IMG/VR virus record: IMGVR_UViG_3300037245_000541
Span: 1-41,473 of that record
Length of the DNA stretch: 41,473 bases
Source of the DNA: a virus
Strand: one strand, 5' to 3'
The notes beneath the pieces are model-generated. The model ran no database searches. It was given only the letters and a program-made list of their open reading frames with translations, and had not been told where the DNA came from. Made by a program: the position numbers and the translations under genes. The first letter of the stretch is position 1, and each line of letters begins with the position of its first letter. This document shows positions 15,210-23,072 of this stretch, one piece after another.

Positions 15210-16424
15210 ATGCTTAATCCTACTCTACAAAATCAAGTAATATCTATCCCTGCTGTCACTTGTTCTTCTACTCACTTAGAGGAGAACTTGTGGGACCCAG
15301 GTGACTTTGAATGGTCAGGCTCTGACTTCTTTATTCCTTCCTTTGAAACAGGAGCAGGGATAACTAGAACCTTAGGTCCTGCTATTAACAACTGGAATGC
15401 TGACAATAACAGACCTACTGATATGTTAATAACTCTTGAGTTAGATAATATAGTAGGCGTGTCCTTTCCTGTAAACATGACCATTGTAGTTAAGGACACT
15501 GATGGTGTAACCTTAGGTACTTCTGTTCTTGCGATAGTCGCAGGAGGAGCTACTGTAGAAGAAGTAGCATTAAGTTGGGCTGGTTCAGCAGGTACAGCAG
15601 GGTTAGATATCTTAACCTTTACTCCTGATGTGTTTACTAGAGGTCCTCGTATTAGCTGCTTACAATTTGTAGGTGGACTCAGAGCTCCTATATCTACTAA
15701 TATAACAATACTAGAAGACACTGTAGATCTGAACTTACTAGAGCACTATACCAATCTATTGCTTCCTACTATTGTAGCGGGGGATAATATAGGCTTTACC
15801 TTACGTACTCCTGCTATCTTCTCTGCCTCCTCTCACCTTGTTCCTGGTATAAGAACAGGTGTATTCCCTGATAATACAAACGTAACTGTAGGTTGTGCAT
15901 TCCCTGTAGTCTATGGAGGTGGCGCACCTGGAGTAGGACCTACCGGAGCTGCTAGAGGGGGTACTGCCTTTCTAGTTGAGTACCCTATTACCTTTGCTTA
16001 TACCTTCTCTGAGTTCTATGGAGGTGGCGGAGGTGGAGCTGGTACTGATAGCTGGACTGGTGAAGGAGCTGGCTCAAGTCAGTTTTATCAAGCAGGCGGA
16101 GGTGGCGGTGCAGGCTCTATCGCAGGCGTAGGTCATGTACCTGTAGGTAATGACTTTAACTTAGCTGGAGTATCAGGTACCTTAACCTTAGGTGGCAGAG
16201 GCGGAGATCCTTTCTCAGATCCTAACCAGCCTCAGACTCCTACTACAGTTAGAGGTGGAGCAGGAGGTGGATTAGGTCAAGCTGGCGGAGATGGTAGTGA
16301 CGTTGCTGAACCTGGCAGTACTGATAACTTAGGTGGCCCTGGAGGTTGGGCTATTGATGGATGGAGCTTAGTAACAGTTGTAGGTACTCCAGGTACTGTC
16401 CTTGTAGGTGGTACTAACGGTTAG
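15210..16424 (+). CDS. Glycine-rich tail fibre/adhesin-like protein, 404 aa
   Basis: The first 250 residues are a beta-rich domain. From about residue 270 the sequence is made of glycine-rich loops: FYGGGGGGAG, QAGGGGGAGS, LGGRGGDP, RGGAGGGLGQAGGDG, GGPGGW. Such poly-Gly II-like sandwiches occur in phage receptor-binding adhesins, where the loops between Gly runs decide receptor choice. No trimerisation motif or chaperone domain is seen. It begins one base after the preceding stop. Confidence 0.62.
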   Translation: MLNPTLQNQVISIPAVTCSSTHLEENLWDPGDFEWSGSDFFIPSFETGAGITRTLGPAINNWNADNNRPTDMLITLELDNIVGVSFPVNMTIVVKDTDGVTLGTSVLAIVAGGATVEEVALSWAGSAGTAGLDILTFTPDVFTRGPRISCLQFVGGLRAPISTNITILEDTVDLNLLEHYTNLLLPTIVAGDNIGFTLRTPAIFSASSHLVPGIRTGVFPDNTNVTVGCAFPVVYGGGAPGVGPTGAARGGTAFLVEYPITFAYTFSEFYGGGGGGAGTDSWTGEGAGSSQFYQAGGGGGAGSIAGVGHVPVGNDFNLAGVSGTLTLGGRGGDPFSDPNQPQTPTTVRGGAGGGLGQAGGDGSDVAEPGSTDNLGGPGGWAIDGWSLVTVVGTPGTVLVGGTNG

Positions 16425-16453
16425 TTAATACATAAAAGAAGGGGAGAAGCAAG

Positions 16454-16759
16454 ATGGGTAGAGAAGCGGAGCCTGAAGAAGATTCATTAAAGGCTGCTTA
16501 TGAGAGGTGTAGCGCCCTCTTAGATATCTATATTAAGAAGTATGAAGACTTAGAAGAGTTAGTAAAGCAGAACTCTTTAATGGTAGAGGAGCTTAGAAAA
16601 GGCGTAGATGATCTAACTATAGCTACCGAAGGACTAGTGGCAGTATGGACTACAGCTAACAATGTACAGAAGTTTATTAAGTGGGTGTCTAGTATAGGCT
16701 TCCTAGGTATCTTAGTTACCTGGGTTATATCTAAGATCCCTTCAGACTGGTTCCCCTAA
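16454..16759 (+). CDS. Coiled-coil protein with C-terminal membrane segment; holin-like candidate
   Basis: Residues 10-65 are a charged, heptad-like coiled coil (YERCSALLDIYIKKYEDLEELV), and residues about 76-94 form one membrane segment (FIKWVSSIGFLGILVTWVI) with a short polar tail. This layout matches XhlA-like/holin-associated proteins of many phages. AAGGGGAG precedes the ATG. It lies inside the tail cluster with no adjacent endolysin, so a virion or injection role is also possible. It is the best lysis candidate in the window. Confidence 0.55.
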   Translation: MGREAEPEEDSLKAAYERCSALLDIYIKKYEDLEELVKQNSLMVEELRKGVDDLTIATEGLVAVWTTANNVQKFIKWVSSIGFLGILVTWVISKIPSDWFP

Positions 16760-16774
16760 TAGGTATCATATATC

Positions 16775-18289
16775 ATGGCTCAACAAGAGTATACTATAGA
16801 TCTAGATCAAACCTTCCCTATGTTACATGAGCAGCAAGCTAGAACTATCATAGGCTCTACTGTTGGTCAGTCTCCCTCCCCTAAACAGAAACCGGGCGTA
16901 GCTTACTGCCATAATGCAATGCCTACTCAGTATGGTATGGCATCTATAGCATATAAGACTCTTGTGACAGGTGCTACCTTTGGACAAGGAGAGCAGTTTG
17001 AAGATGTAAGAGATGCTTTCGGTGACCTTAAGACTAGGATATACTTAGGGTTTACTAACCTAGGTAATGTATATGTACTGGTAACTGGATCTAATCCTTC
17101 TTGGGTTCAGCTACCTGTTACCTCTCCTGCTCTAACCCCAGGTACTTCTCCTGATGATATAACCATAGGTAATGTAAACGGTATAAGTTACATATTCTAT
17201 GCTAACTCAGGTGGCTTTACTTACAATGAAGTCACTCAGCAACTAGACCCAGTAGTATTTACAGGACTTGATATATCAGAGACTGTAGGCGTAGCAGGAT
17301 CGGCGGGCTACCTAGTAGCTTTCTCCTCTGACGCTATAGCTTGGGGTAGTACCTTAGTACCTACTGACTTCGTACCTGATCAAGTAACCGGGGCAGGTGG
17401 TGGTGCAGTAGCTGATATAGCAGGAGCCATAAAGTTCTGTGTACCTAATAGCTTAGGTCTTATTATCTATACTGAAGCTAATGCGGTAGCAGCTACCTTT
17501 ACAGGTAACACTCAGTTCCCCTTTAGATTTAAAGAGATAGAAGACTCTAAGGGGGGTATCAGCCTAGACCTAATAGCTTACCAGGCTAACTCAGGTAACC
17601 AGTTTGTATATTCCAAAGCAGGTATCCAGGCTATTAAGATATCTAAAGCTGAGACTATACTACCTGAGGCTACTGATTTCTTAGCAGGTAGAAGGTTCGA
17701 GGATTATAACGAGGTCACTAAACAGTATGAGATAACAGACATATCTGATACTAGTACCTTACTGAAGAAGATCAAGTATATAGGGTCTAGATATTTGGTG
17801 GTGTCCTATGGCCTTACTAGCTTTACCCATGCTATTGTATTAGATACAGCATTAGGTAGAGTAGGTAAGCTTAAGACTGATCACGTAGATGTATTTGAAT
17901 ATGTGAATCAGCAGTCTGAGGTAGCTAAAGAGAACTTCGCTTTCCTTAAGTCTGACGGTCAGATAGATGTAGTAGACTTCTCTGTATCTAATCCCTCCTC
18001 TAGTGGTGTACTTATCTTAGGTAAGCTACAGCAGACTAGAAACAGATTCATAAGTTTGGAGGGAGTAGAAGTAGAGAATGCACAGGAGGGAGATACACTA
18101 GATGTTCACTCTCAGGTATCCCTAGATGGTAAGAACTTCACCGTTACTGAAGGTTTCTTAGCTACATCTGACCCTAACCTTAAGACATATAACTTCCACG
18201 CTGAAGGTAAAAACCACAGCATAGGACTGATAGGTAAGTTTAATACCACTACCGTACAAGTAACCTATGTACAGTCCAGCCGGAGATAG
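16775..18289 (+). CDS. Tail nozzle/tail tubular B-like protein, 504 aa
   Basis: Large beta-rich protein with repeated strand-turn units (residues about 60-330), fitting a beta-propeller-like nozzle that closes the end of a short tail. The last 100 residues (LEGVEVENAQEGDTLDVHSQ then strand-rich) resemble the C-terminal region of podovirus tail tubular B proteins. It follows the adaptor block and precedes the fibre-like genes with a 2-bp gap, the expected order. The ribosome binding site is AGGTATC. Confidence 0.65.
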   Translation: MAQQEYTIDLDQTFPMLHEQQARTIIGSTVGQSPSPKQKPGVAYCHNAMPTQYGMASIAYKTLVTGATFGQGEQFEDVRDAFGDLKTRIYLGFTNLGNVYVLVTGSNPSWVQLPVTSPALTPGTSPDDITIGNVNGISYIFYANSGGFTYNEVTQQLDPVVFTGLDISETVGVAGSAGYLVAFSSDAIAWGSTLVPTDFVPDQVTGAGGGAVADIAGAIKFCVPNSLGLIIYTEANAVAATFTGNTQFPFRFKEIEDSKGGISLDLIAYQANSGNQFVYSKAGIQAIKISKAETILPEATDFLAGRRFEDYNEVTKQYEITDISDTSTLLKKIKYIGSRYLVVSYGLTSFTHAIVLDTALGRVGKLKTDHVDVFEYVNQQSEVAKENFAFLKSDGQIDVVDFSVSNPSSSGVLILGKLQQTRNRFISLEGVEVENAQEGDTLDVHSQVSLDGKNFTVTEGFLATSDPNLKTYNFHAEGKNHSIGLIGKFNTTTVQVTYVQSSRR

Positions 18290-18291
18290 CT

Positions 18292-18774
18292 ATGGCAGCC
18301 CCTATTAATACATACAACTCTGCTATTGATCTACGTATAGGTCATGTACCTCAGGTTGATGAGAACAATATTGATCCTGACTTGTATAAGGAGCTGCTAG
18401 ATATACACGATGCTATCGTAGCTATAGCTTCAGGGGCTGCTAGCGCGGATACTTCTTTCGCTACCTGGCTAGCTAAGTTCAGAAAGGTTATTACTATAAG
18501 TGACACCTCCAGCCCTTATGCTATATCCACTCAGGATGGTATCATAAGAGTAGATGCTTCGGCAGGGGATGTAAATCTAATACTCCCTAGCTCTGTTACT
18601 ACTAGTGGTTATGAGTATAAGATTAAAAGAATAGATCTAGCTCCTACTACATTTGTAGTTAACCTAACTGGATCTGCCGGAGAGTTAGTAGACGGTCATG
18701 CACTAGGTGTATGTATAAGCCCTCTATCTAGCTATACAGTTAAATCTAATGCAGCAGGCTATGACATAATATGA
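18292..18774 (+). CDS. Tail fibre-like structural protein, 160 aa
   Basis: Begins 2 bp after the nozzle gene with GGAGATAGCT in front. The N-terminal 60 residues include IGHVPQVDENNIDPDLYKEL and a helix, a common opening of podovirus tail-associated proteins. The remainder is a compact beta domain (strands at KVITISDT, GIIRVDAS, NLILPSS, VNLTGS) like the triple-stranded end domains of fibres. It overlaps the next gene by 4 bp. Confidence 0.6.
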   Translation: MAAPINTYNSAIDLRIGHVPQVDENNIDPDLYKELLDIHDAIVAIASGAASADTSFATWLAKFRKVITISDTSSPYAISTQDGIIRVDASAGDVNLILPSSVTTSGYEYKIKRIDLAPTTFVVNLTGSAGELVDGHALGVCISPLSSYTVKSNAAGYDII

Positions 18775-20246
18775 GCTATGAAAATGTACCTAAGAATAAA
18801 GATAACACCAGAGTATTAGTAGAGACTGATAATATTAAAGCTGCGTTCGGTGGAGTCTCTACTGTAGAGTTAACTCCTATAACGCAGATCCAGTCTAACT
18901 ATGGTTTACTAGAAGGTGTGTTTACTGTACTAGATGACGGGGCAGTAGGTTCTACTAGTGTAGTAGATAGTAAGTTTACCTGTGAGACAGGGGTATCAGC
19001 TACCGGTTTAGCTAGTATCTTAACACTTCGTCAGGTAGGTCATAAGCCAGGCCAAGGACTAGTAGCTAGATTCAATGCTGTATTTGATACTCCCGTAGCT
19101 GATTCATTTCAGTCTGCTGGTATGCTTTCAGCCGGAGACTCTGTAGCCTTTTCCTATGCTGATACTAACTTCGGTATAGTCTATGCTCACGGCGGTATAG
19201 ATGAGCTGCAAGAACTAACTCTTACTATAGCTGCAGGTGCAGAGAATGCTACCGTTACTGTTAACGGAACTGCTTATATAGTAGCCCTTAGCGGGGTAGG
19301 CACTGTACAAGAGGATGCAGTTGAGTTAGCAGCAAGCCTTGATACTCAAGTACCTAACTATAGATTCTCTGCTAACAATGATCAAGTAGTAGCTCAAGGT
19401 GCAATACCTGGACCTGCAGGTTCTTTTGCTTATGTTAGTGCGGGTACCTCAGTAGGCGCCTGGGTTCAGATAACTGCAGGTGTAGATAATACTAATACCT
19501 TTATACCTCAAGCTAGCTGGAATGTAGATACTAAAGATGACTTAGATCCTACCCTAGGTAATGTGTACCAGATACAATTACAGGATGCTTACTTCGGACC
19601 TGTTGACTTCTCTATAGTCGATCACGAGTCAGGAGACTTAGTACTAGTACATACTATACGAGCACCTAATGTTTCTATTGATACGTTGTTCTCTAACCCT
19701 ACATTCAGAGTAGGCTGGTTAGTCACTAACACAGGTAACACTACTAACTTAACTATTCAAGGGGCTTCTGCAGCAGGATTCATAGAAGGTAGGGTAGTAA
19801 ACAGCGGGCCTACTAGAAGTGAAGTTAAAGATCAGTTAGCTGTAGGTGCTACCCTTACTAACATTATTAGTATTAGGAATAGGGATAGCTTTGGAGGTAA
19901 GGTTAACCGAGCTGAGATGGCATTAAAACTTATATCCTCTTCCTCTCAGACTAATAAGGTAGCTTTCTTTGAAATTATACTTAACCCTACCTTAGCAGGC
20001 CTACCTATATTTAACTATGTAGATAAAAACGCTTCTCTAGCTGAGGTTAGTACAGACAGTGTAGCTGTATCTGGAGGTAGGATCATAGCTACTGTAACTG
20101 TTACGTCTAGTGGAGGACCTGTACTAATCCTAGGGCCTACTTCACCTCCTATATTTCCTGGTGATTTAATAACTGTCGCTGCTGTTGTACCTAGCGGAGC
20201 TGCTTCAGACTGTCAAAGTACTATCACCTGGCAAGAGGATATCTAG
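18771..20246 (+). CDS. Beta-rich tail fibre/spike protein, 491 aa
   Basis: Starts inside the stop codon of the previous gene (ATGA overlap). It is Thr/Val/Gly/Asp-rich with many short strands, for example TLTIAAGAENATVTVNG, VYQIQLQDAYFGPVDFSIVD and TNTGNTTNLTIQGASAAG, the latter typical of beta-rich virion surface proteins found across large phages and viruses. No enzymatic motif is visible. Context suggests a fibre or receptor-contact protein. Confidence 0.58.
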   Translation: MSYENVPKNKDNTRVLVETDNIKAAFGGVSTVELTPITQIQSNYGLLEGVFTVLDDGAVGSTSVVDSKFTCETGVSATGLASILTLRQVGHKPGQGLVARFNAVFDTPVADSFQSAGMLSAGDSVAFSYADTNFGIVYAHGGIDELQELTLTIAAGAENATVTVNGTAYIVALSGVGTVQEDAVELAASLDTQVPNYRFSANNDQVVAQGAIPGPAGSFAYVSAGTSVGAWVQITAGVDNTNTFIPQASWNVDTKDDLDPTLGNVYQIQLQDAYFGPVDFSIVDHESGDLVLVHTIRAPNVSIDTLFSNPTFRVGWLVTNTGNTTNLTIQGASAAGFIEGRVVNSGPTRSEVKDQLAVGATLTNIISIRNRDSFGGKVNRAEMALKLISSSSQTNKVAFFEIILNPTLAGLPIFNYVDKNASLAEVSTDSVAVSGGRIIATVTVTSSGGPVLILGPTSPPIFPGDLITVAAVVPSGAASDCQSTITWQEDI

Positions 20247-20247
20247 T

Positions 20248-20679
20248 ATGTACCCTAGTAAATTCGAAGTAAGTCCTGTTACCCCTGAAGAGTATAAAGA
20301 GATAGTTACCTCTCCTAATATCATAGGGTCTCTTAAGAAAGCTAATGATGGGGAGACTCCTACTTATACTGATGACTCTTATATAATAAGGTATGGTAAG
20401 TATAGAGCTATGGGTACTATACTTCACTCCTCTGAAGGGGTGTATGAGATTCACATAGCAGTTCCTATAGACAGTGTACGTTACTGTAGAGTTCTAGCCT
20501 TAGGTGCTATGACTTGGATCAAAGAAGAATACGACACTAATGCCAAAGCTGTATTTACTACTGCCCCTGAAGGTAAGATAGCTAACTTTGTTAGGCAGTT
20601 AGGATTCACCCAGTCAGATAAAGTAGCAGACAAGCTATACTTTACATTTAACTTTACATCATTGACTAATAGAGGATAG
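20248..20679 (+). CDS. GNAT-like internal virion protein (T7 gp13-like position)
   Basis: I use ATG 20248, one base after the previous stop and nine bases after AGAGG; an upstream TTG at 20185 has no such signal. The 143-residue protein shows a GNAT-like core: EIHIAVPIDSVR strand, a helix with LALGAMTWIKEEY, the strand AVFTTAPEGK and RQLGFTQSD. This matches small acetyltransferase-fold proteins encoded just before the T7-type ejectosome genes. The catalytic state is doubtful. Its place ahead of three further internal virion genes supports the call. Confidence 0.6.
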   Translation: MYPSKFEVSPVTPEEYKEIVTSPNIIGSLKKANDGETPTYTDDSYIIRYGKYRAMGTILHSSEGVYEIHIAVPIDSVRYCRVLALGAMTWIKEEYDTNAKAVFTTAPEGKIANFVRQLGFTQSDKVADKLYFTFNFTSLTNRG

Positions 20680-20683
20680 CCCT

Positions 20684-21094
20684 ATGACCTTCGGCGCCAG
20701 CAGTAAAAGCAGTAAATCAAAGACTACGGAAGAGACTAGCAGTGAGAGCAAGAAAGAAGGCTCTAGAACTGAGCAGTTAATACTAGAGCAAGAGGCTGTA
20801 GATAAGATCATTGCAGATGTATTAGGCGGAGTAGGCGGCTTAGCTGAGATCTTTGCAGGTGAGCAGAACGTAGGGCTATTTAACTCTAGTGTGTCCGCAC
20901 AAGCTGCAGGGGATCTAGCTGCTAACCTAGCTGGGGAGATTGCTAAGATCACCGGTAAGACTGAGATACGCAGCTTAGAAGATATAGTATCCAGCAGCCA
21001 AGGGACTAGCACAACTACTGGTAAGTCTAAAGAGATTGGGTTTAGCTCCGCATCGAATGACGGCGGTGGCGCATCTGGCGGGGGAGTAATATAA
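20684..21094 (+). CDS. Small low-complexity internal virion protein, 136 aa
   Basis: The N terminus is Ser/Lys/Thr/Glu-rich and disordered, the middle is an Ala/Gly-rich helix (QAAGDLAANLAGEIAKITG) and the C terminus is Gly-rich (NDGGGASGGGVI). Size and order correspond to the gp14-like slot of T7-type ejection proteins, though no sequence signature proves it. AGAGGATAG precedes the ATG; the next gene begins one base after the stop. Confidence 0.55.
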   Translation: MTFGASSKSSKSKTTEETSSESKKEGSRTEQLILEQEAVDKIIADVLGGVGGLAEIFAGEQNVGLFNSSVSAQAAGDLAANLAGEIAKITGKTEIRSLEDIVSSSQGTSTTTGKSKEIGFSSASNDGGGASGGGVI

Positions 21095-21095
21095 C

Positions 21096-23072
21096 ATGGC
21101 AGCTCCAGTAATAGATTTACAGACAGCAGCAGCTAGAGCTAGACTGCCTTCCCAGATCTCTGCAGTAGAGGAAGCTATAGCTACAACGGTTGCTGATGCA
21201 GGTGCAGCTAGAGAGCAGGCGGTTACCTCAGTTGTTAAGACTCAGGAACTAACTGATACTATAACTAAGTCTCTCAATGAAAACACTGTTAATAAGCAGA
21301 CTCAAGCTAGAGCTGTGCTTAATGGTCAGTTAGCTGCAGAGAATGCTAACACTGCTGTACTAACGGCAGCTGGCGGCACTGAAGCTCAAGTACAATTAAT
21401 GACAGAGCTGACACTTCAGAACGAAGAACTTAATATTCTATCTGATGAAAAGTTAGCTATCATGCATAGAGAGCATACAGGTATAGGAGCCGTAGACTTT
21501 ATCATTAACTCGATTGGGTCTATAGGTAATAGCATTGAGACTCAGCAGATTGCAGTAGCTAGAAACCAGACTGCTAATCAGATAGCTAGTGTTAACTCAG
21601 GTGTTGAATCCTTTGCTCGTGTTAACAATGCTACTAAGACTACTCTTAATGAAGGTGCTATTGAAGCTAACATGGCTGAGATAGGTGACATTAATACTAT
21701 TGCAGCAAGTGAGAAAGAGATAGCTAATGTACATAATAACGCCTCAGCTATGAATAACTTACTTAAGGTAGACAATCAAGTTGTAGCTGCTAGGGTACAA
21801 AATGTCAGTCTATCCCAACAGGTTGAGCAGCAAGCTATAGCTCGTACTAGGGCGCAGCTTCAGATAGAGCAGCTTAACTTCCAGAGAGAGAAGTTTAAGG
21901 TACAGCTCCCTACATTGCGTGTTCAACTAGAAGCTCAAAGGTTGCAGCTAGAAGAGAATAAGTTTGTTACAGATGCTAGACGACAAGCACATGTAGCTAA
22001 GTTTGATGAGACTACTAGGCAAGTAGCAGAGATGGTACGCTTACAGGAGCAGCAAGTACTTATGATCCAGCGGGGTCAGTCAGCTCTTAGTGGAGAAGCT
22101 GGAGTAGAACCTAAAGAGACTATCATACGTGGGATTAATTCTGGCGGTGCTGTCGGAGCAGGCTATGAGAAGTTTAGAAACATAGGTGCTAGACCAGAGG
22201 TATCTTTCGGCGGTAGCGCATCTGAAGCTAATACTACACTGACTCAGTTAGATCCTGATAGTGCAGCACCTCAGACTAAAGGGCTTGCTCTTATCTACCA
22301 GATGAGACAGAAGTACGCTGCTGATATTCAAGCAAGTGCAGCTAAAGGCTTACCTGTACCTAAGACCGCAGAAGCTTTTAGTGCAGGTTTTGATGCTGTA
22401 GCTAAGCAGACTATGGATACGTTTGCTAGTAACATTGTTACAGGTCAGACTAACCCTTATGCTGCACCTCCTATGGAGTCTCTTGCTCCTTTCTTAGAAG
22501 GTAAAGGTATAGCACTATATGATAAGGTACTTAAGGTTAAGGGACTTACAGAAGTAGATCCCCAGACTATACTTGACTCAGCTATACAAGGTGTGCAGTC
22601 AGGTACCATCTCAATGCCTGAGGCTGCGGAAGGTATCGTACAGTTATTTAATGTAGTAGCTGACTTTAATAATATTAACCAGGGTGGCCTTGCTAGATAT
22701 GGCTTACCTGCACAAGATACCTTTAATACTTCTGTCTTGCGTCCTCGTAACCTTGCAGCTGCCCCTAGTGGGATACTTGGGTTATCAGCTCCTAGAGGTC
22801 TAGGTCAAGGTCCTTCCGCACAGCCAGATACAGGTGGAGGCTTTACTTCAGCCGGAGAAGTATTTGGTCAAGCGAAACTTGCTGCACAGAACTTCTTTTT
22901 AGATACACCTACTGAGATCATAGATGTAATGGATGTGGTTGAAGTACAAGATACACTAGTCAGGATGAGAACTTTTGGTAAGTCTCCTAAACCTGCTACA
23001 CCTCAGACAACACCTAACTCACCTCCACCTAAAGAAGTACCTACCGCCTCAGCCTCCCAAGGAGCTAACTAA
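21096..23072 (+). CDS. Large helical internal virion protein (gp15-like slot), 658 aa
   Basis: Almost wholly helical and Ala/Gln/Glu-rich. Residues about 210-340 form a long coiled coil (QQAIARTRAQLQIEQLNFQR and onwards). The C terminus is Pro/Thr-rich and disordered. Together with the preceding small protein and the following 1659-residue protein it reproduces the T7-like gp14-gp15-gp16 order, where gp15-type proteins form the trans-envelope tunnel for DNA ejection. GGGGGAG lies nine bases upstream. It ends with a 1-bp overlap (TAATG) with the next gene. Confidence 0.65.
   Translation: MAAPVIDLQTAAARARLPSQISAVEEAIATTVADAGAAREQAVTSVVKTQELTDTITKSLNENTVNKQTQARAVLNGQLAAENANTAVLTAAGGTEAQVQLMTELTLQNEELNILSDEKLAIMHREHTGIGAVDFIINSIGSIGNSIETQQIAVARNQTANQIASVNSGVESFARVNNATKTTLNEGAIEANMAEIGDINTIAASEKEIANVHNNASAMNNLLKVDNQVVAARVQNVSLSQQVEQQAIARTRAQLQIEQLNFQREKFKVQLPTLRVQLEAQRLQLEENKFVTDARRQAHVAKFDETTRQVAEMVRLQEQQVLMIQRGQSALSGEAGVEPKETIIRGINSGGAVGAGYEKFRNIGARPEVSFGGSASEANTTLTQLDPDSAAPQTKGLALIYQMRQKYAADIQASAAKGLPVPKTAEAFSAGFDAVAKQTMDTFASNIVTGQTNPYAAPPMESLAPFLEGKGIALYDKVLKVKGLTEVDPQTILDSAIQGVQSGTISMPEAAEGIVQLFNVVADFNNINQGGLARYGLPAQDTFNTSVLRPRNLAAAPSGILGLSAPRGLGQGPSAQPDTGGGFTSAGEVFGQAKLAAQNFFLDTPTEIIDVMDVVEVQDTLVRMRTFGKSPKPATPQTTPNSPPPKEVPTASASQGAN

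Noticed and set aside
15272-15721. Leftward 149-codon ORF opposite the Gly-rich protein
   Set aside because: A shadow frame: antisense within a long late gene, Ser/Thr/Pro-biased as expected of reverse reading, no operon context.
20185-20247. Upstream TTG start for the GNAT-like gene
   Set aside because: It would overlap the preceding gene by 62 bp, and ATG 20248 has a properly placed AGAGG.
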